Assembly (NCBI GenBank): GCA_030407085.1
Contig: CM059582.1
Coordinates: forward strand, 88,464,001-88,528,000
Length of the DNA stretch: 64,000 nucleotides
Origin: Trichopria drosophilae
Taxonomy: Eukaryota > Arthropoda > Insecta > Hymenoptera > Diapriidae
Reading direction: 5' to 3'
A program made the position numbers and the translations under genes. Below the pieces are notes generated by a model, which saw nothing but the letters and a program-made list of their open reading frames with translations, ran no database searches and was not told the DNA's origin. Every line of letters begins with the position of its first letter. Within the stretch, counting starts at the first letter, position 1. Of this stretch, positions 1 through 10,980 are shown piece by piece.

Positions 1-500
1 GTAACAAATTTCGAGTTAATCAAGCAAAGTTTACGAATTCGATCCGCCTTAGTAGATCCGCCATTTTGAATTTCGGAAATCTAACATCGGATTCGTGATC
101 AGTGACCCCGAAAACTCCTTTATAACGATTTTCGAGTTGATAAAGAAAAATTTACGATTTCGATCCGCCATATTGGATCGGCCATTTTGAATTTTGGATT
201 TCAGACAACGGATTCGTAATCAGCGATGCCAAAAACCCTTTAATAACAAATTTCGAATTAATCAAGCAAAGTTTACGATTTCGATCCACCATATTGGATA
301 CGCCATTTTGAATTTCGAAAATCAGATAACGGATTCGTAATCAGCGACCCCAAGAACCCCTTAGTCACAAATTTCGAGTTAATGAAGAAAAATTTACGAT
401 TTCGATCCGCCATATTAGATCCGCCATTTTGAATTTTGGAAATCTGACAACGGATTCGTAATCAGCGACCACAAAAACCCCCGAGTAACCATTTTCAAGT
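1..500. repeat. 120-bp tandem repeat, about four copies
   Basis: Four consecutive units of about 120 bp begin near 1, 123, 242 and 363. Each has the order GTAACAAATTTCGAGTTAAT, a GATCCGCCAT block, CCATTTTGAATTT, then GGATTCGTAATCAGCGACC and a run of C/A ending in CCC. The units differ by roughly 5-10 percent by eye. The same block recurs at many places in this window (24.5, 25.3, 26.6, 29.8, 34.4, 35.3, 36.5 and 41.7 kb), mostly inside inverted-repeat DNA elements, so this is probably an expanded internal module of such an element and not an independent satellite. The left edge is cut by the window. Confidence 0.85.
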
Positions 501-1509
501 GAATTGCTCATAATAGAAAATAGTTTATTAAGAAATTAAAAAAGGCTTCGGTTATGACACGCTTCGGAAATGACAAAATGTAATTTTCTAACACGAAGGG
601 CGTATTTCGTTAAATCTACGAGTTTTTTCATAAAAAGTCGTTAATAATAAAAACAATCTTCATATTCCAAGGGTAATTTACCTATAATAGTATTGTTATT
701 GACCAAAACCTGAGGCTTCGGTTATGACAATGAATTTTTACTCGCGAAGAATTTTTAACTTAAAGTGCCAATAAAAAATACAAAACGCTAACTTACTCAT
801 ATTTTTCATAGTACCGAATAATCATTATAGTTATAACATACAATTGATGCTATGAAACTCACTATTGTTGGGTTAACGTAGGGAACTCAATGATTTTTAA
901 TGATTTTTAAAGTCAGGAAATATATTTAACGATATAATTTAATATACTGCGGGCGTACAATGCGATAATCGAATTTAACAAAACGAGGAATTGGCCAGAT
1001 TCCGTATCGCGATCGTTCCGGGCAACGGTTCAAACGGTTCTCCTCTTCGTAGTTTCGCATCGATATCCACTCGACTAGATCACACTGTTGCCAACTCTAC
1101 TAACATACATCTCTAAACTTACTAGATGGGCAACTCGCAGTTCATTACAGTCATGCCATCTGTCGCGTTATACAATAATCCTATACATACAATACATACA
1201 TAGACCTACTTAACCTAACCTAACACTATATTATACTCTTATATACTTTTTAATCTTAATAATACATTATAACGCTGTATTTCGGGAAACTGTAGGTTAA
1301 TACTAATTATGCCATTTTTAATGGAAAATGAGAATTAAACTACCTCTAAATTCGTGAATGTATAGTTAATACATGTTAGTTTAAGGAATAATTTACAAAA
1401 AATTGCATAAACATAAGCATAGTCCTAAATTTTCATTGCAAAGTTGCAATACGGCGTTGGCGACATAAAACAGGGTCCCTCTCAGTAGAATTACCCATAT
1501 ATTTCATAC
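501..1509. other. AT-rich stretch without a recognisable gene
   Basis: No reading frame or element is recognised. Small features only: a 15-base block GGCTTCGGTTATGAC occurs at 544 and again at 714, TGATTTTTAA is repeated in tandem near 890-910, and two imperfect CCTAA units lie near 1205-1222. Confidence 0.5.
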
Positions 1510-1648
1510 CGCTTTTCTGCACAATCTTTACTGGGTAATATTTTTTATCCCATCTTGCGGTTGGACCTTTTTTACAAATTTTTAAATCTTGCTCACTAAT
1601 AATGCTAGTCGTCCCACTCTCAAGCCACAAAATCAAAACGTAATACAT
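1510..1648 (-). CDS. possible first coding exon of an unrecognised host gene
   Basis: On the minus strand an ATG at 1648 opens a frame starting MYYVLILWLESGTTSIISEQ and continuing with a basic stretch (KGPTARWDKKYYPVKIVQKS). The coding look ends at a good donor-like GTATGA (minus strand, 1509-1504), giving an exon of 139 nt. Its short, strand-rich N-terminal style resembles the N-termini of some insect BEN-type proteins, but that is impression and not a match. No following exon was found at lower coordinates, so this may be a gene remnant or chance. Confidence 0.25.
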
Positions 1649-1649
1649 C

Positions 1650-3030
1650 GTGCGATTTGACAGCTAACGGAAAGAAAATATGAAGAAATAATAGGTTTTT
1701 GACGTTCACTATTAACAGCTACGTTCACAAAACTTAGCGACATAGATCAGTCGAAGGTTACCGAAACAGAATTACCTTTCGGTTAGTAGCAAACTTCAAG
1801 TATATGCCCTCGTGGTATCAATGTGGTAGAGCGCGAAATGCAAAATCGTTCTATCTGTAAGGTAAATGTCCCAATCATGAAACAGGCATTATGAGAGAGT
1901 TGTGTACTAACATTACAAATGAATTTAATGAAAAAGTTAAACAATGCATATTTTTATCGTATATCATATAGTCATGATTTTTTTAAATAATAATTATTTT
2001 TATAAAATCAATTTGCTGTTGCAAAATTATTTTAATACAGACAAAAGTGGATAACCTATACGTCCCTATTATGAAAAACATATATAAAATGCACTTTCTC
2101 ACTCGGAAAATAATAACTTAACACTTTTTGAACGTCTTTTAGCTTCCTGATTCCGAATATGATAATAAAAATTATCGGTCGGGCATATTGAAGTCGACAT
2201 TTTGAAAGAACCGTATTTCAGTGTGGGTTTTTTGAATTTATTTTAAAAAATACATATCAGACAACAAAATATTTTAAACAAAAAGATAAAATATCAAATT
2301 CTGAACGAAAAAGTTAGAAAAATGTCAAAAGTAATATGTATAATAAATGTAAATATCTAAGAACACGAAACTGTGTTACACTGTTAAAAATTTCATGAAA
2401 TTTAATGCAAGTTAATGTGCGCTCGTACATTAAAAGTAATGAACGTTAACATCAAATGTATGCCTATATCAGTTCTGAAATTATGTCTCGCAACATTAGG
2501 GTAACTATTTCGTAATTATTAAAAAGAAATAAATAAATAAAAATAATTAAAATAAATTAATGATAAATTTAAATTAAAAATTGTTTGACTCAAGAACTCT
2601 AAATTTTAATGCTTTTTACAGTGTACATTAATTTTAAATTACACAACTTAAATATAATGTACGTTTCATTGATAGTACAGGCATAAAACTTCAATGAAAC
2701 GCGGTTTTTTCAATATTGCGGCTTCAGTATGATTGAAGGAGAATTTTAATTGTCGTATTCGAAAACAGGAGGCAAAAATATGTTTAAAAAAACTGGTTAC
2801 GATTCTTTTTTTGAGTGAGGAAATTCACCCGCTCTTTTACCGGATGGGGGGAAAATTGCCTGATTTCCACTACGCGACTACGCCACCTTTTATGCGTAAG
2901 TGTATCCGTGCGATGTAAATTCTGGGGCACCGATTGATATGTGTGAGTGCGTACGTGTGATACCTACTCACACAAGCATGCGCCACTCGTATATGTGTGG
3001 CGCATGTAAACCCAATGTAAACAAGGAGCC
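1650..3030. other. AT-rich stretch without a recognisable gene
   Basis: Strongly A/T-rich sequence with simple A/T tracts, for example an AAATAAATAAATAA-like run near 2525-2545. No conserved coding signal was seen on either strand. Confidence 0.5.
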
Positions 3031-3039
3031 CTAGCCTAG

Positions 3040-3660
3040 AGGAACGTGTGCTGGTGTCCGGACGAGACAAGAGGGTCAACATCAAGAAGTGTAAAGCTGA
3101 CGAGGATGACGTTCCCAGAGTTCTCATCGTGTGCCCGAACGGGACCAGCAGCCGACGAAGAGGATGTTCCTGCTGCTATGTAACGATTTTTCTCCTGCTG
3201 AAGATTTCTCCTGTCAGGTCAGCTTTAAAAATTTTAAAATAAGTATTAACGTACACTTTTAAAAAAGAAGTTTGATTCTTTCTGGAATCTTTTTTCAGCC
3301 TGTCAGCACAGTTAGAAGTGGTAGCTGAAAACGAATGCGAGATCCGGAGCAGGCGAGCAAAGCGATGATGAGGCAAAGGGCGCATTAAGTTTGTTGCTGT
3401 GTATCCTGCAATGACTGAGTTCCGGCTCCTGTCAGGTAAGTTTATCATTAAATAATAATAATACTCTTTCAAAAAGTAAATTTGATTCTATCTCGCACCT
3501 TTTTGCAGACTGTCTGCCCAGATGGAAGTGGCAGCTGACGACGAGCTATACGAGATCCGGAGCAAGCGAGGAAATTGACAACGAAGCAAAGGGGGACGAA
3601 ATTTTGTTCCTGCGAATCCTACAAATGGCTGAGGTCCGGCTTGAGCCTCGCTACCCGGCA
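3040..3660 (+). repeat. tandemly duplicated exon-intron-like unit, decayed
   Basis: Related blocks follow each other with exon-like borders. The block 3299-3436 (138 nt) is preceded by a T-rich tract ending CAG and followed by GTAAGT. A second copy begins at 3509 after another T-rich tract ending CAG, a period of 210 bp. An earlier block ends CCTGTCAG at 3217 followed by GTCAGC, matching the CCTGTCAG end of the next block. Both later copies share a readable motif of the type LSAQ(L/M)EV.A...EIRS(R/K)R in one frame but then carry in-frame stops. This looks like tandem duplication of a coding exon with its flanking intron, followed by decay. The parent protein is not recognised. Confidence 0.35.
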
Positions 3661-3679
3661 GAAGACAACCACCTTAAAT

Positions 3680-6073
3680 AAGCTAGCATATCCAAAAAGG
3701 CCTGAAAACTGCACGCCCTCTCCAAAAAGGCCTCCAAACTGTAGACGCTCTCTAAAAAGACCTGAATACTGTAGACGCTGAAAATTTTTACTGGTCTACG
3801 ATATGCACTAAAAGTGTCTCTAATCAAAAGTATATGCTTAATTTACAATAATAATATATAAAAGTAATTAAATTTATGAATAAAGTAAAATTTCAAACAT
3901 TGAATACGCTAGCATCTCCAAAAAGTTCTGGAAACCGTTGACGAAGGAAATTTTCAATCATCAAAATTTTCAACGATCTGCGATATACACTAAAATTGTT
4001 TTTAATCAAAATTAGATGCTAAATTTTCATTAATAATATCTAAAAGTAATTAAATTTATAAATAAACTAAAATTTCAAATATTGAATAAGCTAGCATCTC
4101 CAAAAAGAGCTGAAACTGTCGACACTACAAATGTTCAAGTTTAAAAATTTTCACTGGTCTACGACATGCACTAAAACTGTCTCTAATCAAATGTAGATGC
4201 TTTTTTTATATATTATTATTTTAAATAATAATATATAAAAGTAATTAAATTTATAAATAAAGTAAAATTTCAAACATTAAATAAGCTAGCATGTCCAAAA
4301 AGAGCTGAAACTATCGACACTACAAATGTTCAAGTTTAAAAATTTTCATCGGTCTAGGATATGTCCTAAAACTGTTTCTAATCAAAAGTAGATACTTAAT
4401 TATCGCTGGGAACATCTAAAAGTAATTAAATTTATAAATAAACTAAAATTTCAAACATTGAATACGCTAGCATCTCCAAAAAGTTCTGGAAACCGTTGAC
4501 GAAGGAAATTTTCAATCATCAAAATTTTCAACGGTCTGCGATATACACTAAAATTGTTTTTAATCAAAATTAGATGCTAAATTTTCATTAATAATATCTA
4601 AAAGTAATTAAATTTATAAATAAACTAAAATTTCAAATATTGAATAAGCTAGCATCTCCAAAAAGAGCTGAAACTGTCGACACTACAAATGTTCAAGTTT
4701 AAACATTTTCACTGGTCTACGACATGCACTAAAACTGTCTCTAATCAAATGTAGATGCTTTTTTTATATATTTTTATTTTAAATAATAATATATAAAAGT
4801 AATTAAATTTATAAATAAAGTAAAATTTCAAACATTAAATAAGCTAGCATGTCCAAAAAGAGCTGAAACTATCGACACTACAAATATTCAAGTTTAAAAA
4901 TTTTCATCGGTCTAGGATATGTCCTAAAACTGTTTCTAATCAAAAGTAGATACTTAATTATCATTGGGAACATCTAAAAGTAATTAAATTTATAAATAAA
5001 GTGAAATTTCAAAGATTGAATACGCTAGCATCTCCAAAAAGTTCTGGAAACCGTTGACGAAGGAAATTTTCAATCATCAAAATTTTCAACGGTCTACGAC
5101 ATACACTAAAATTATTTTTAATCAAAAATATATGCTTAATTTTAATGAATAATATCTAAAAGTAATTAAATTTATAAATAAACTAAACTTTCAATCATTG
5201 AATAAGCTAGCATCTCCAAAAAGAGCTGAAACTGTCGACACTACAAATGTTCGAGCTTAAAAATTTTCACCGGTCTAAGATGTTCACTAAAATTGTTTTC
5301 AACCAAAGTAGATCCTTAATTTTCATTAATAATATCTAAAAGTAATTAAATTTATACATAAACTAAAATTTAAAATATCGAATACGCTAGCATCTCCAAA
5401 ACGTTCTGGAAACCGTTGACGAAGAAAATTTTCAATTATAAAAATTTTCAACGGTCTATGATATGCACTTAAACACTTTTAATTCAACAGTAGATGCTTA
5501 ATCTTCATTAAAAATATCCAAAAGTAAATAAATTTATAAATCAACTGAAATTTAAACTTTGAATAAGCTAGCATATCCAAAAAAGGCACGACAACTGCAG
5601 ACGCTAAAAATTTTCAATCTTGAAATTGTTCACCGGTCAACGATAGGCACTGAAACTGTTTGTAATCAAAAGTAGATGCTTAATTTTCAATAATAATATA
5701 TAAAAGTAATTAAATTTATAAATAAAGTAAAATTTCAAACTTTGAATAAGCTAGCATCTGCAAAAATAGCTGAAACTGTCGACACTACAAATGTTCAAGT
5801 TTAAAAATTTCATCGGTCTAGGATATGCCCTAAAACTGTTTCTAATCAAAAGTAGATACTTAATTTTCATTGGGAACATCTAAAAGTAATTAAATTTATA
5901 AATAAAGTAAAATTTCAAACATTGAATACGCTAGCATCTCCAAAAAGTTCTGGAAACCGTTGACGAAGGAAATTTTCAATCATCAAAATTTTCAGCGGTC
6001 TACGATATACACTAAAGTTATTTTTAATCAAAAATATATGCTTAATTTTGATAAATAATATCTAAATACAAAT
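3680..6073. repeat. 181-bp satellite array, left arm
   Basis: About thirteen monomers of 181-197 bp are marked by the anchor GCTAGCAT at roughly 3685, 3909, 4091, 4286, 4467, 4648, 4845, 5026, 5206, 5387, 5567, 5747 and 5929. Each has a conserved AAGTAATTAAATTTATAAAT box. Two main subtypes alternate: one with AAAAAGTTCTGGAAACCGTT and one with AAAAAGAGCTGAAACTGTCG; a rarer third type has AGGCACGACAACTGCAG. At the left edge a 29-30 bp sub-repeat (CCAAAAAGGCCTG type, 3690-3780) occurs three times. The array stops at the LTR junction near 6073 and resumes at 16676. Confidence 0.92.
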
Positions 6074-7138
6074 ATTTTTAAAATTAACTTCATTTCATTT
6101 ATTAATTAATTTATCATTGAAAATTTCAAGCTACTTTCAGACGATTGAATATTATATTCAGTCGCCTGAAAGTCGCGTTTATTCATTTTTAATGTAAACT
6201 CTGAGAAACTTTAGAACCTCTAGAGTTACATTCGTTCCCAACGCCTGGGTGAGCTGGGAAATTTCGAGACAGACACTTTAAGTCGAAACATACGATAACG
6301 GCTGCTAAGGAATGCATGGAAAATCCTAGCATAAGCAACGTCTCATGGCGTCGGTTCATTCTGCGGCGTCGGCGGATCTCAGGGAGAGAGACGCAAGTCG
6401 TCACCCACCATGGGTCCTCCGACGGCTTCGACGCTTGGGCCCGACGTCGTGGACGTCACTTCGTTTCCGCCTCCGAAGCAGCCAAGTCCTCGGAGTTCAA
6501 GACAATCGTCGTGGAAAACGGGTCGCGCCTACACCAGGGTACAAAGTGCCGTAGACACTCGTTCAGGTCCTGCCCAGAGGTTCATCCGATCTCTGGTAGT
6601 TGTAAGTCATTCTAAAAACTAATTAATCAATCTTTTCCTGTTTCCATTTCCAGTTATTCGTGGATAGATCGCATGTGAGACAATATTCTAATTATAATTC
6701 GAGTTAATCAAATTTAAATCATTTACAGGTTTTCCTTTAAACCCTTTACCTTTTTCTAAAAACTCAAGGGAAAAACGATAGGCTCAGGCCATTTGGGGGA
6801 AAACCCTTTTATCGGATTCCCGAGGGAATACTAGAAAAACCCAACCTTTCAACCCTTTAGCCTATGCTCAGGCAAATAGGGCGTCACGCCCTTTAGGCTA
6901 TCTACCTCTACCAAAATCCTAGCAATTCTTTCCTATTGTTCTATATAAAATATATGCTTTTTACCATATAATAATCTCTAATTCTTTATCAAACCATAGA
7001 CAAAACGAGATATCAGGGCCCGTAGGGACTGATACCTCGTATTGGCAGTCTCCGTCCTCCGTTGCTAATTAGCGACGGAAACAGGGGAAAATAATTTTAT
7101 TCGACGGTTGCGTCCGGAGTTCATCTCCGAACGTAACA
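6074..7138 (+). repeat. 5' LTR (first about 19 bases missing)
   Basis: This matches 15611-16675 at a constant offset of 9537 with only a handful of substitutions and no net indel. It ends CCGAACGTAACA. The 3' copy starts TGTTATGTGCGAGCAC, but at the equivalent place (6055-6073) this copy shows satellite-like sequence. The satellite phase before the LTR and after the 3' LTR also does not join exactly: about 40 bases of monomer are absent. A small deletion or recombination therefore removed the extreme LTR start and flanking satellite, which explains why no target duplication can be seen. Confidence 0.92.
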
Positions 7139-7148
7139 GTCGTGAATT

Positions 7149-7166
7149 TGGTGTCAGAAGTGGGAT
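7149..7166 (+). promoter_or_regulatory. primer binding site, complementary to tRNA-Leu 3' end
   Basis: TGGTGTCAGAAGTGGGAT begins ten bases after the 5' LTR end. Its complement, ATCCCACTTCTGACACCA, is the 3' end of the eukaryotic tRNA-Leu(CAA) type including CCA, recalled from known tRNA sequences. Such an 18-nt match is the expected site for priming minus-strand DNA synthesis. The following leader, 7167-7650, has no ORF and contains a long A/T homopolymer stretch near 7530-7550. Confidence 0.85.
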
Positions 7167-7650
7167 TATTCTGCCGAGAAATGGTTTGATGTTGTGTTGA
7201 ATTTTTTTTCATTCCAAGGAATTTCATCTCCTGTGATCTGTTTATGTTTTATGTATAAATTACATGTAATTCCTTTTCCCAAAATTACAATTCCCTAACC
7301 TATTCTATATGGTGTGATAGGGAGGTTTAAAATTTCAGTAATGTAAAAATTTTAATGCTCATTTGATTGGCTCTCTGGAGTTTTCGATATGTAATATATA
7401 TTATATGTTGCTAATTGACTTTCTTTCAGCAGTGAAATTTCGCGTTAAATGTTCGCGTCGCGAGTGTTAGTGAAAAGTTAAAACGGCGCTAATCGAGAAT
7501 CTAAAAATTCTCCTTTCGTTTAAATTCGTAAAAAAAAAAAAATTTTTTAATTTTTACAATATTTTGTAAACTTACAATATTATTTATGCGTTTTTTTGTA
7601 AATTTGAATTTCACTATTGCATTTTAACTTGTAATTAAACAATTGGAAAA

Positions 7651-9000
7651 ATGGCGACTCAACCACAACCCGCTGATGTATTAAATGCATCCATGACTTT
7701 AATGAATAATATGGCTGAAAGTTTCGCCCTTCAAAATAGTATATCGGCGATCCCCTATTTCGATGGGAAAAATATGTCCCTCAAAGATTTCATCCAGGAT
7801 GTAAGAAACGGTTCGGATTTCATTCCCGCGGAATCACAAGCCTCTTATGTAAAGGCTTGTCTTAGTAAATTGCAAGGCATCGCGAGAAACAGTACCTACG
7901 GAAAAACTATTAACACTATCGATGAGCTCGTAAGTCATCTAAAGAAACGGTTCGCGGCGGGAAAAACTTATTCCTATTACTTGCATGAGTTGGAAAATTC
8001 CCGTATGTATAGAACAGACACCGTAAGCGATTTTCGAGACCGCATTAATATCTTAGTCGAAGGAGCGAAAATAGCATTAGAAAAAGAAGTAACTGTAGAA
8101 AGAAATGCCCGGGCTGCGAATCTCGAAATTTTAAGTAAACCCTTGGAAATTACTGCGCTTAACGCTTTTATGCGAGGTCTACCCGACGATATCGTAGGAT
8201 TAGTAGATGCCAAGGATCCGAAAACCTTGGACGATGCTTGGGAGGCAGCTTTAAAAATCGAATCAAAAATAGAACAGGGAATTCTACCTGATTCCAGAAC
8301 ATCGCGTATGTTCTACTCTCGAAATCAGGTCCCATATAACGATAATCTGGAGTACAATAGACCAGGCATTTTACGTCAAAATAGGTATGATGATAGGAGG
8401 GTGAGATTCACTGAAGATAGGTCTCCATTTCAAAATCCATCTAGTTCGCGAATAGATCAAATCGCGAGAGGAGATCGAAAGTTTGGTGAGGGTGCATGGT
8501 CATACGACGGGTTGCCGGGACAAAGTACTTATTTAAATCACCCTTACGCACCGATACATTACCCCTATCAGCATCCCTATCCGCAGTACGCATTACCGCG
8601 AGAAATGTCGCCAAACCCAAGGGTCCCCCGTTCAAATTCGCCTCTAAATTTCTATGCTGCCGAAAGGTATCGCGAAAAATCGCCGGTTTCAACCCAATCC
8701 GGGTATGGATATCAGAGTCACCGGGACGAAAGAGAAAAGTCACCCTCTAATCAGTATTATCGTCGAGATTACCCCCGACGAGATAATCGCGAAGCCAGAT
8801 CACCGGTAAGAAGTCTATCACCGATCAGTCATCAATCAGAGTATAAGTCGCGAAACGAAAAGTTTTCGGATAACGGGTCTTCTCGGAGTAAATCCAACGA
8901 AGATATGACAAAAACGCCATATCGGGCGCGATCTCCTCAAAATTCCCGCGAAAATTCACCGTCCGCCGCAGATAACGGAAAAAATCATAATTTAAACTGA
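7651..9000 (+). CDS. gag: Gag polyprotein, intact
   Basis: A 449-residue protein starting at ATG 7651. The N-terminal two thirds have the helical Gag pattern of errantiviruses, with a PYFDGKNMSLKDFIQDV motif near residue 36, an FRDRINILVEGAKIAL segment near 130-145, and FMRGLPDDIVGLVDA near 175-190. The C-terminal part (about 245-449) is rich in Arg, Ser, Tyr and Pro and lacks CCHC zinc knuckles, as usual for this group, where a basic tail takes over RNA binding. It would assemble particles and package element RNA. It ends at TGA 8998-9000, directly behind a slippery heptamer. The frame is uninterrupted, in contrast to pol. Confidence 0.9.
   Translation: MATQPQPADVLNASMTLMNNMAESFALQNSISAIPYFDGKNMSLKDFIQDVRNGSDFIPAESQASYVKACLSKLQGIARNSTYGKTINTIDELVSHLKKRFAAGKTYSYYLHELENSRMYRTDTVSDFRDRINILVEGAKIALEKEVTVERNARAANLEILSKPLEITALNAFMRGLPDDIVGLVDAKDPKTLDDAWEAALKIESKIEQGILPDSRTSRMFYSRNQVPYNDNLEYNRPGILRQNRYDDRRVRFTEDRSPFQNPSSSRIDQIARGDRKFGEGAWSYDGLPGQSTYLNHPYAPIHYPYQHPYPQYALPREMSPNPRVPRSNSPLNFYAAERYREKSPVSTQSGYGYQSHRDEREKSPSNQYYRRDYPRRDNREARSPVRSLSPISHQSEYKSRNEKFSDNGSSRSKSNEDMTKTPYRARSPQNSRENSPSAADNGKNHNLN
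8991..8997 (+). promoter_or_regulatory. -1 ribosomal frameshift heptamer TTTAAAC
   Basis: The last gag codons read ..T TTA AAC TGA, exactly the X XXY YYZ slippery arrangement in the gag frame and immediately before its stop. A -1 slip leads into a frame that stays open from 8997 to about 9107. This is the expected way of making Gag-Pol. A downstream stimulatory structure was not assessed. Confidence 0.7.
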
Positions 9001-9079
9001 CTCGCTGGAACGATGCCGGCCCGAGTCGGAAAATCAGTCAAAATCAAACGGCGTCGGTGAGGTACTTGGAGTTATCCGA

Positions 9080-9658
9080 ATGCGAGGAGGAGAGTCTCCT
9101 GCGGTAGAATTGACTCATGATAAATTTAGGCTGCGAAAAGCTATGTTCTTAGTTGATACGGGAGCTGACATAAATCTCATTAAATTAACTGCCCTGCATC
9201 CAGATCTAAGAGTCTGGACTGACAATTCAATTAATATTTTCGGTATAACCCCGGACCCGATTAAAACGTACGGGACTATTAATGTTCAAATTTTTGATGA
9301 CCCGGTTCTTTTCCACGTAGTTTCCGCAAAATTTCCGATAGAATGCGATGGAATTCTGGGTAAAGAATTTTTACGGCAGGAAGAAGCCGAAATTTCCTTT
9401 AATCATCAAACTCTCGTAGTCAAAAGCCGTCCTATTCGACATTTTAGATTTATTGATTCCTATTCGCAGAACTTAATTGCTGCTAAATCATCTAAAAAAG
9501 CTCAACTATATTTTCTTAGAGCTAGAACGAAAGTCCCTATAGACGTCGTGTTAAACGAAACTCAATTAACCGAAGGATATTTACCGCTGGTGAAAACAAT
9601 TCCAGGTATTTTTATCGGCGAGGCCGCTGTCACTAGAAAGAACATTGTCGAGTTTTAG
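9080..9658 (+). pseudogene. pol: Pol, protease part (frame broken on both sides)
   Basis: The frame contains an aspartic protease active site, LVDTGADINLI near 9140-9175, and the later hydrophobic-GILGKEFLR flap/helix segment. Retropepsin would cleave Gag-Pol. It is not in the frame reached by the TTTAAAC slip. That frame runs to about 9107 and closes, so an indel lies near 9092-9105. A second frame change lies near 9650-9660, where this frame ends at TAG but the downstream pol frame is open. These are lesions of this copy and not part of normal expression. Confidence 0.85.
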
Positions 9659-9660
9659 CA

Positions 9661-10980
9661 ATAAATACCCTAGATCGCGATGTAGCATTAGGTTTAGATT
9701 CGCAAAATCTAATTCCATTCGAGTATCACAATTTCCAAGAAGAAAGTAAAATTCGTTATAGTTCTTCGGACGACGAGGACATAACCGGAGATAGAACCTC
9801 TAACATTATTAAACTCTTGCATTTAAATCACTTAAATAAAGAAGAGAAAGACCATATAATATCTTTAATTCATTAATTTCCAAATCAATTTTATTTGCCA
9901 GGGGATATTCTACTTTGCACTAATGTTATATCCCATAATATTCCGACGGTGGATAACATTCCAATAACGACCAAACAATATCGATTGCCGTCTATTCACA
10001 GGGACGAGATTCAAGATCAAATTCGAAAAAAATTGAGGAATGGAGTAATAAAACCCTCTCAATCGCCTTATAATTCGCCCTTGTGGATAGTTCCAAAACG
10101 ACCGGATTCGCAAGGAAAACCCCGGTGGCGTATGGTAATAGATTTTAGAAAATTAAATGATAAAACTATCGGTGACGGATTTCCAATACCACATTCCCTA
10201 GATATCATGGATTACCTTGGGCAGGCCCAATATTTTAGCGTATTGGACCTGGCCAACGGTTTTCAACAAATTCCGTTGAGTAAGGAAGATCGCGCGAAAA
10301 CCGCTTTTTCGACCCCTACAGGACACTATGAATTTATTAGAATGCCTGAGGGATTGAAAAATGCCCCCGCGACTTTTCAACGATTGATGAATCAAGTTTT
10401 AACGGGCTTACAAGGTACGGAAATGTTCGTGTACTTAGATGATATTATTGTTTTCTCGCGTAACTTAAAAGAACACGGTAAGAAAATGCGCAGATTATTC
10501 CAACGCTTGTCAGAGGCTAATTTAACCCTGCAACCTGACAAATGCGAGTTCCTACGGACAGAGGTAACTTATTTAGGACATATTATAAGTAAGGAAGGTA
10601 TCAGACCCAATCCTCAGAAAATTCACGCCGTGGAACACTTCCCGCGTCCCAAAAATGCTCGTGGAGTAAGGGGTTTCCTCGGACTAGTGGGGTATTATCG
10701 TAGGTTTATTAAGGATTTTTCGGCGCGAGCCAAACCAGTATCTATTCTAACGAGTAAAAATCATAAGTTCAAATGGACCGCAGCCCAAGAAGAGAGTTTC
10801 AACGATTTAAGAAACGCTCTTTGCCAGGATCCGGTTTTACGCTACCCCGATTTCAAAAAGCCATTCATTTTAGCCACCGACGCATCGGATATAGCGATCG
10901 GTGCCGTATTAAGTCAAAATTTTGAGGGTAAAGAACATCCTATAGCTTATCTGTCCAGAACCCTGTCAAATAGAAAGAGG
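9661..10980 (+). pseudogene. pol: Pol, reverse transcriptase and truncated RNase H
   Basis: The RT domain is easy to read: conserved entry LPGDILLCTN, YNSPLWIVPKR, DLANGFQQIPL, the FIRMPEGLKNAPATFQRLM block and catalytic FVYLDDIIVFS near 10430-10455, followed by connection motifs (GFLGLVGYYRRFIKDFS). The first RNase H strand is present with its catalytic Asp (LATDASDIAIGAVLSQ, about 10870-10915) up to IAYLSRTLS. There the sequence passes directly into env. An in-frame TAA at 9874-9876 separates the RT start from the upstream pol frame. Everything after the first RNase H part, including the whole integrase, is missing, so this copy cannot encode its own integration function. Confidence 0.9.

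Noticed and set aside
1..500. CRISPR-like regular repeats
   Set aside because: Units are contiguous 120-bp tandem copies without unique spacers, in a eukaryotic context.
1200..1225. Insect telomere repeat (TTAGG/CCTAA)
   Set aside because: Only two adjacent imperfect units; not a telomeric tract.
6189..6622. Several overlapping ORFs of 69-99 codons, repeated at 15726-16159
   Set aside because: They lie within the two LTRs and are duplicated only because the LTRs are; no domain, and overlapping in several frames.
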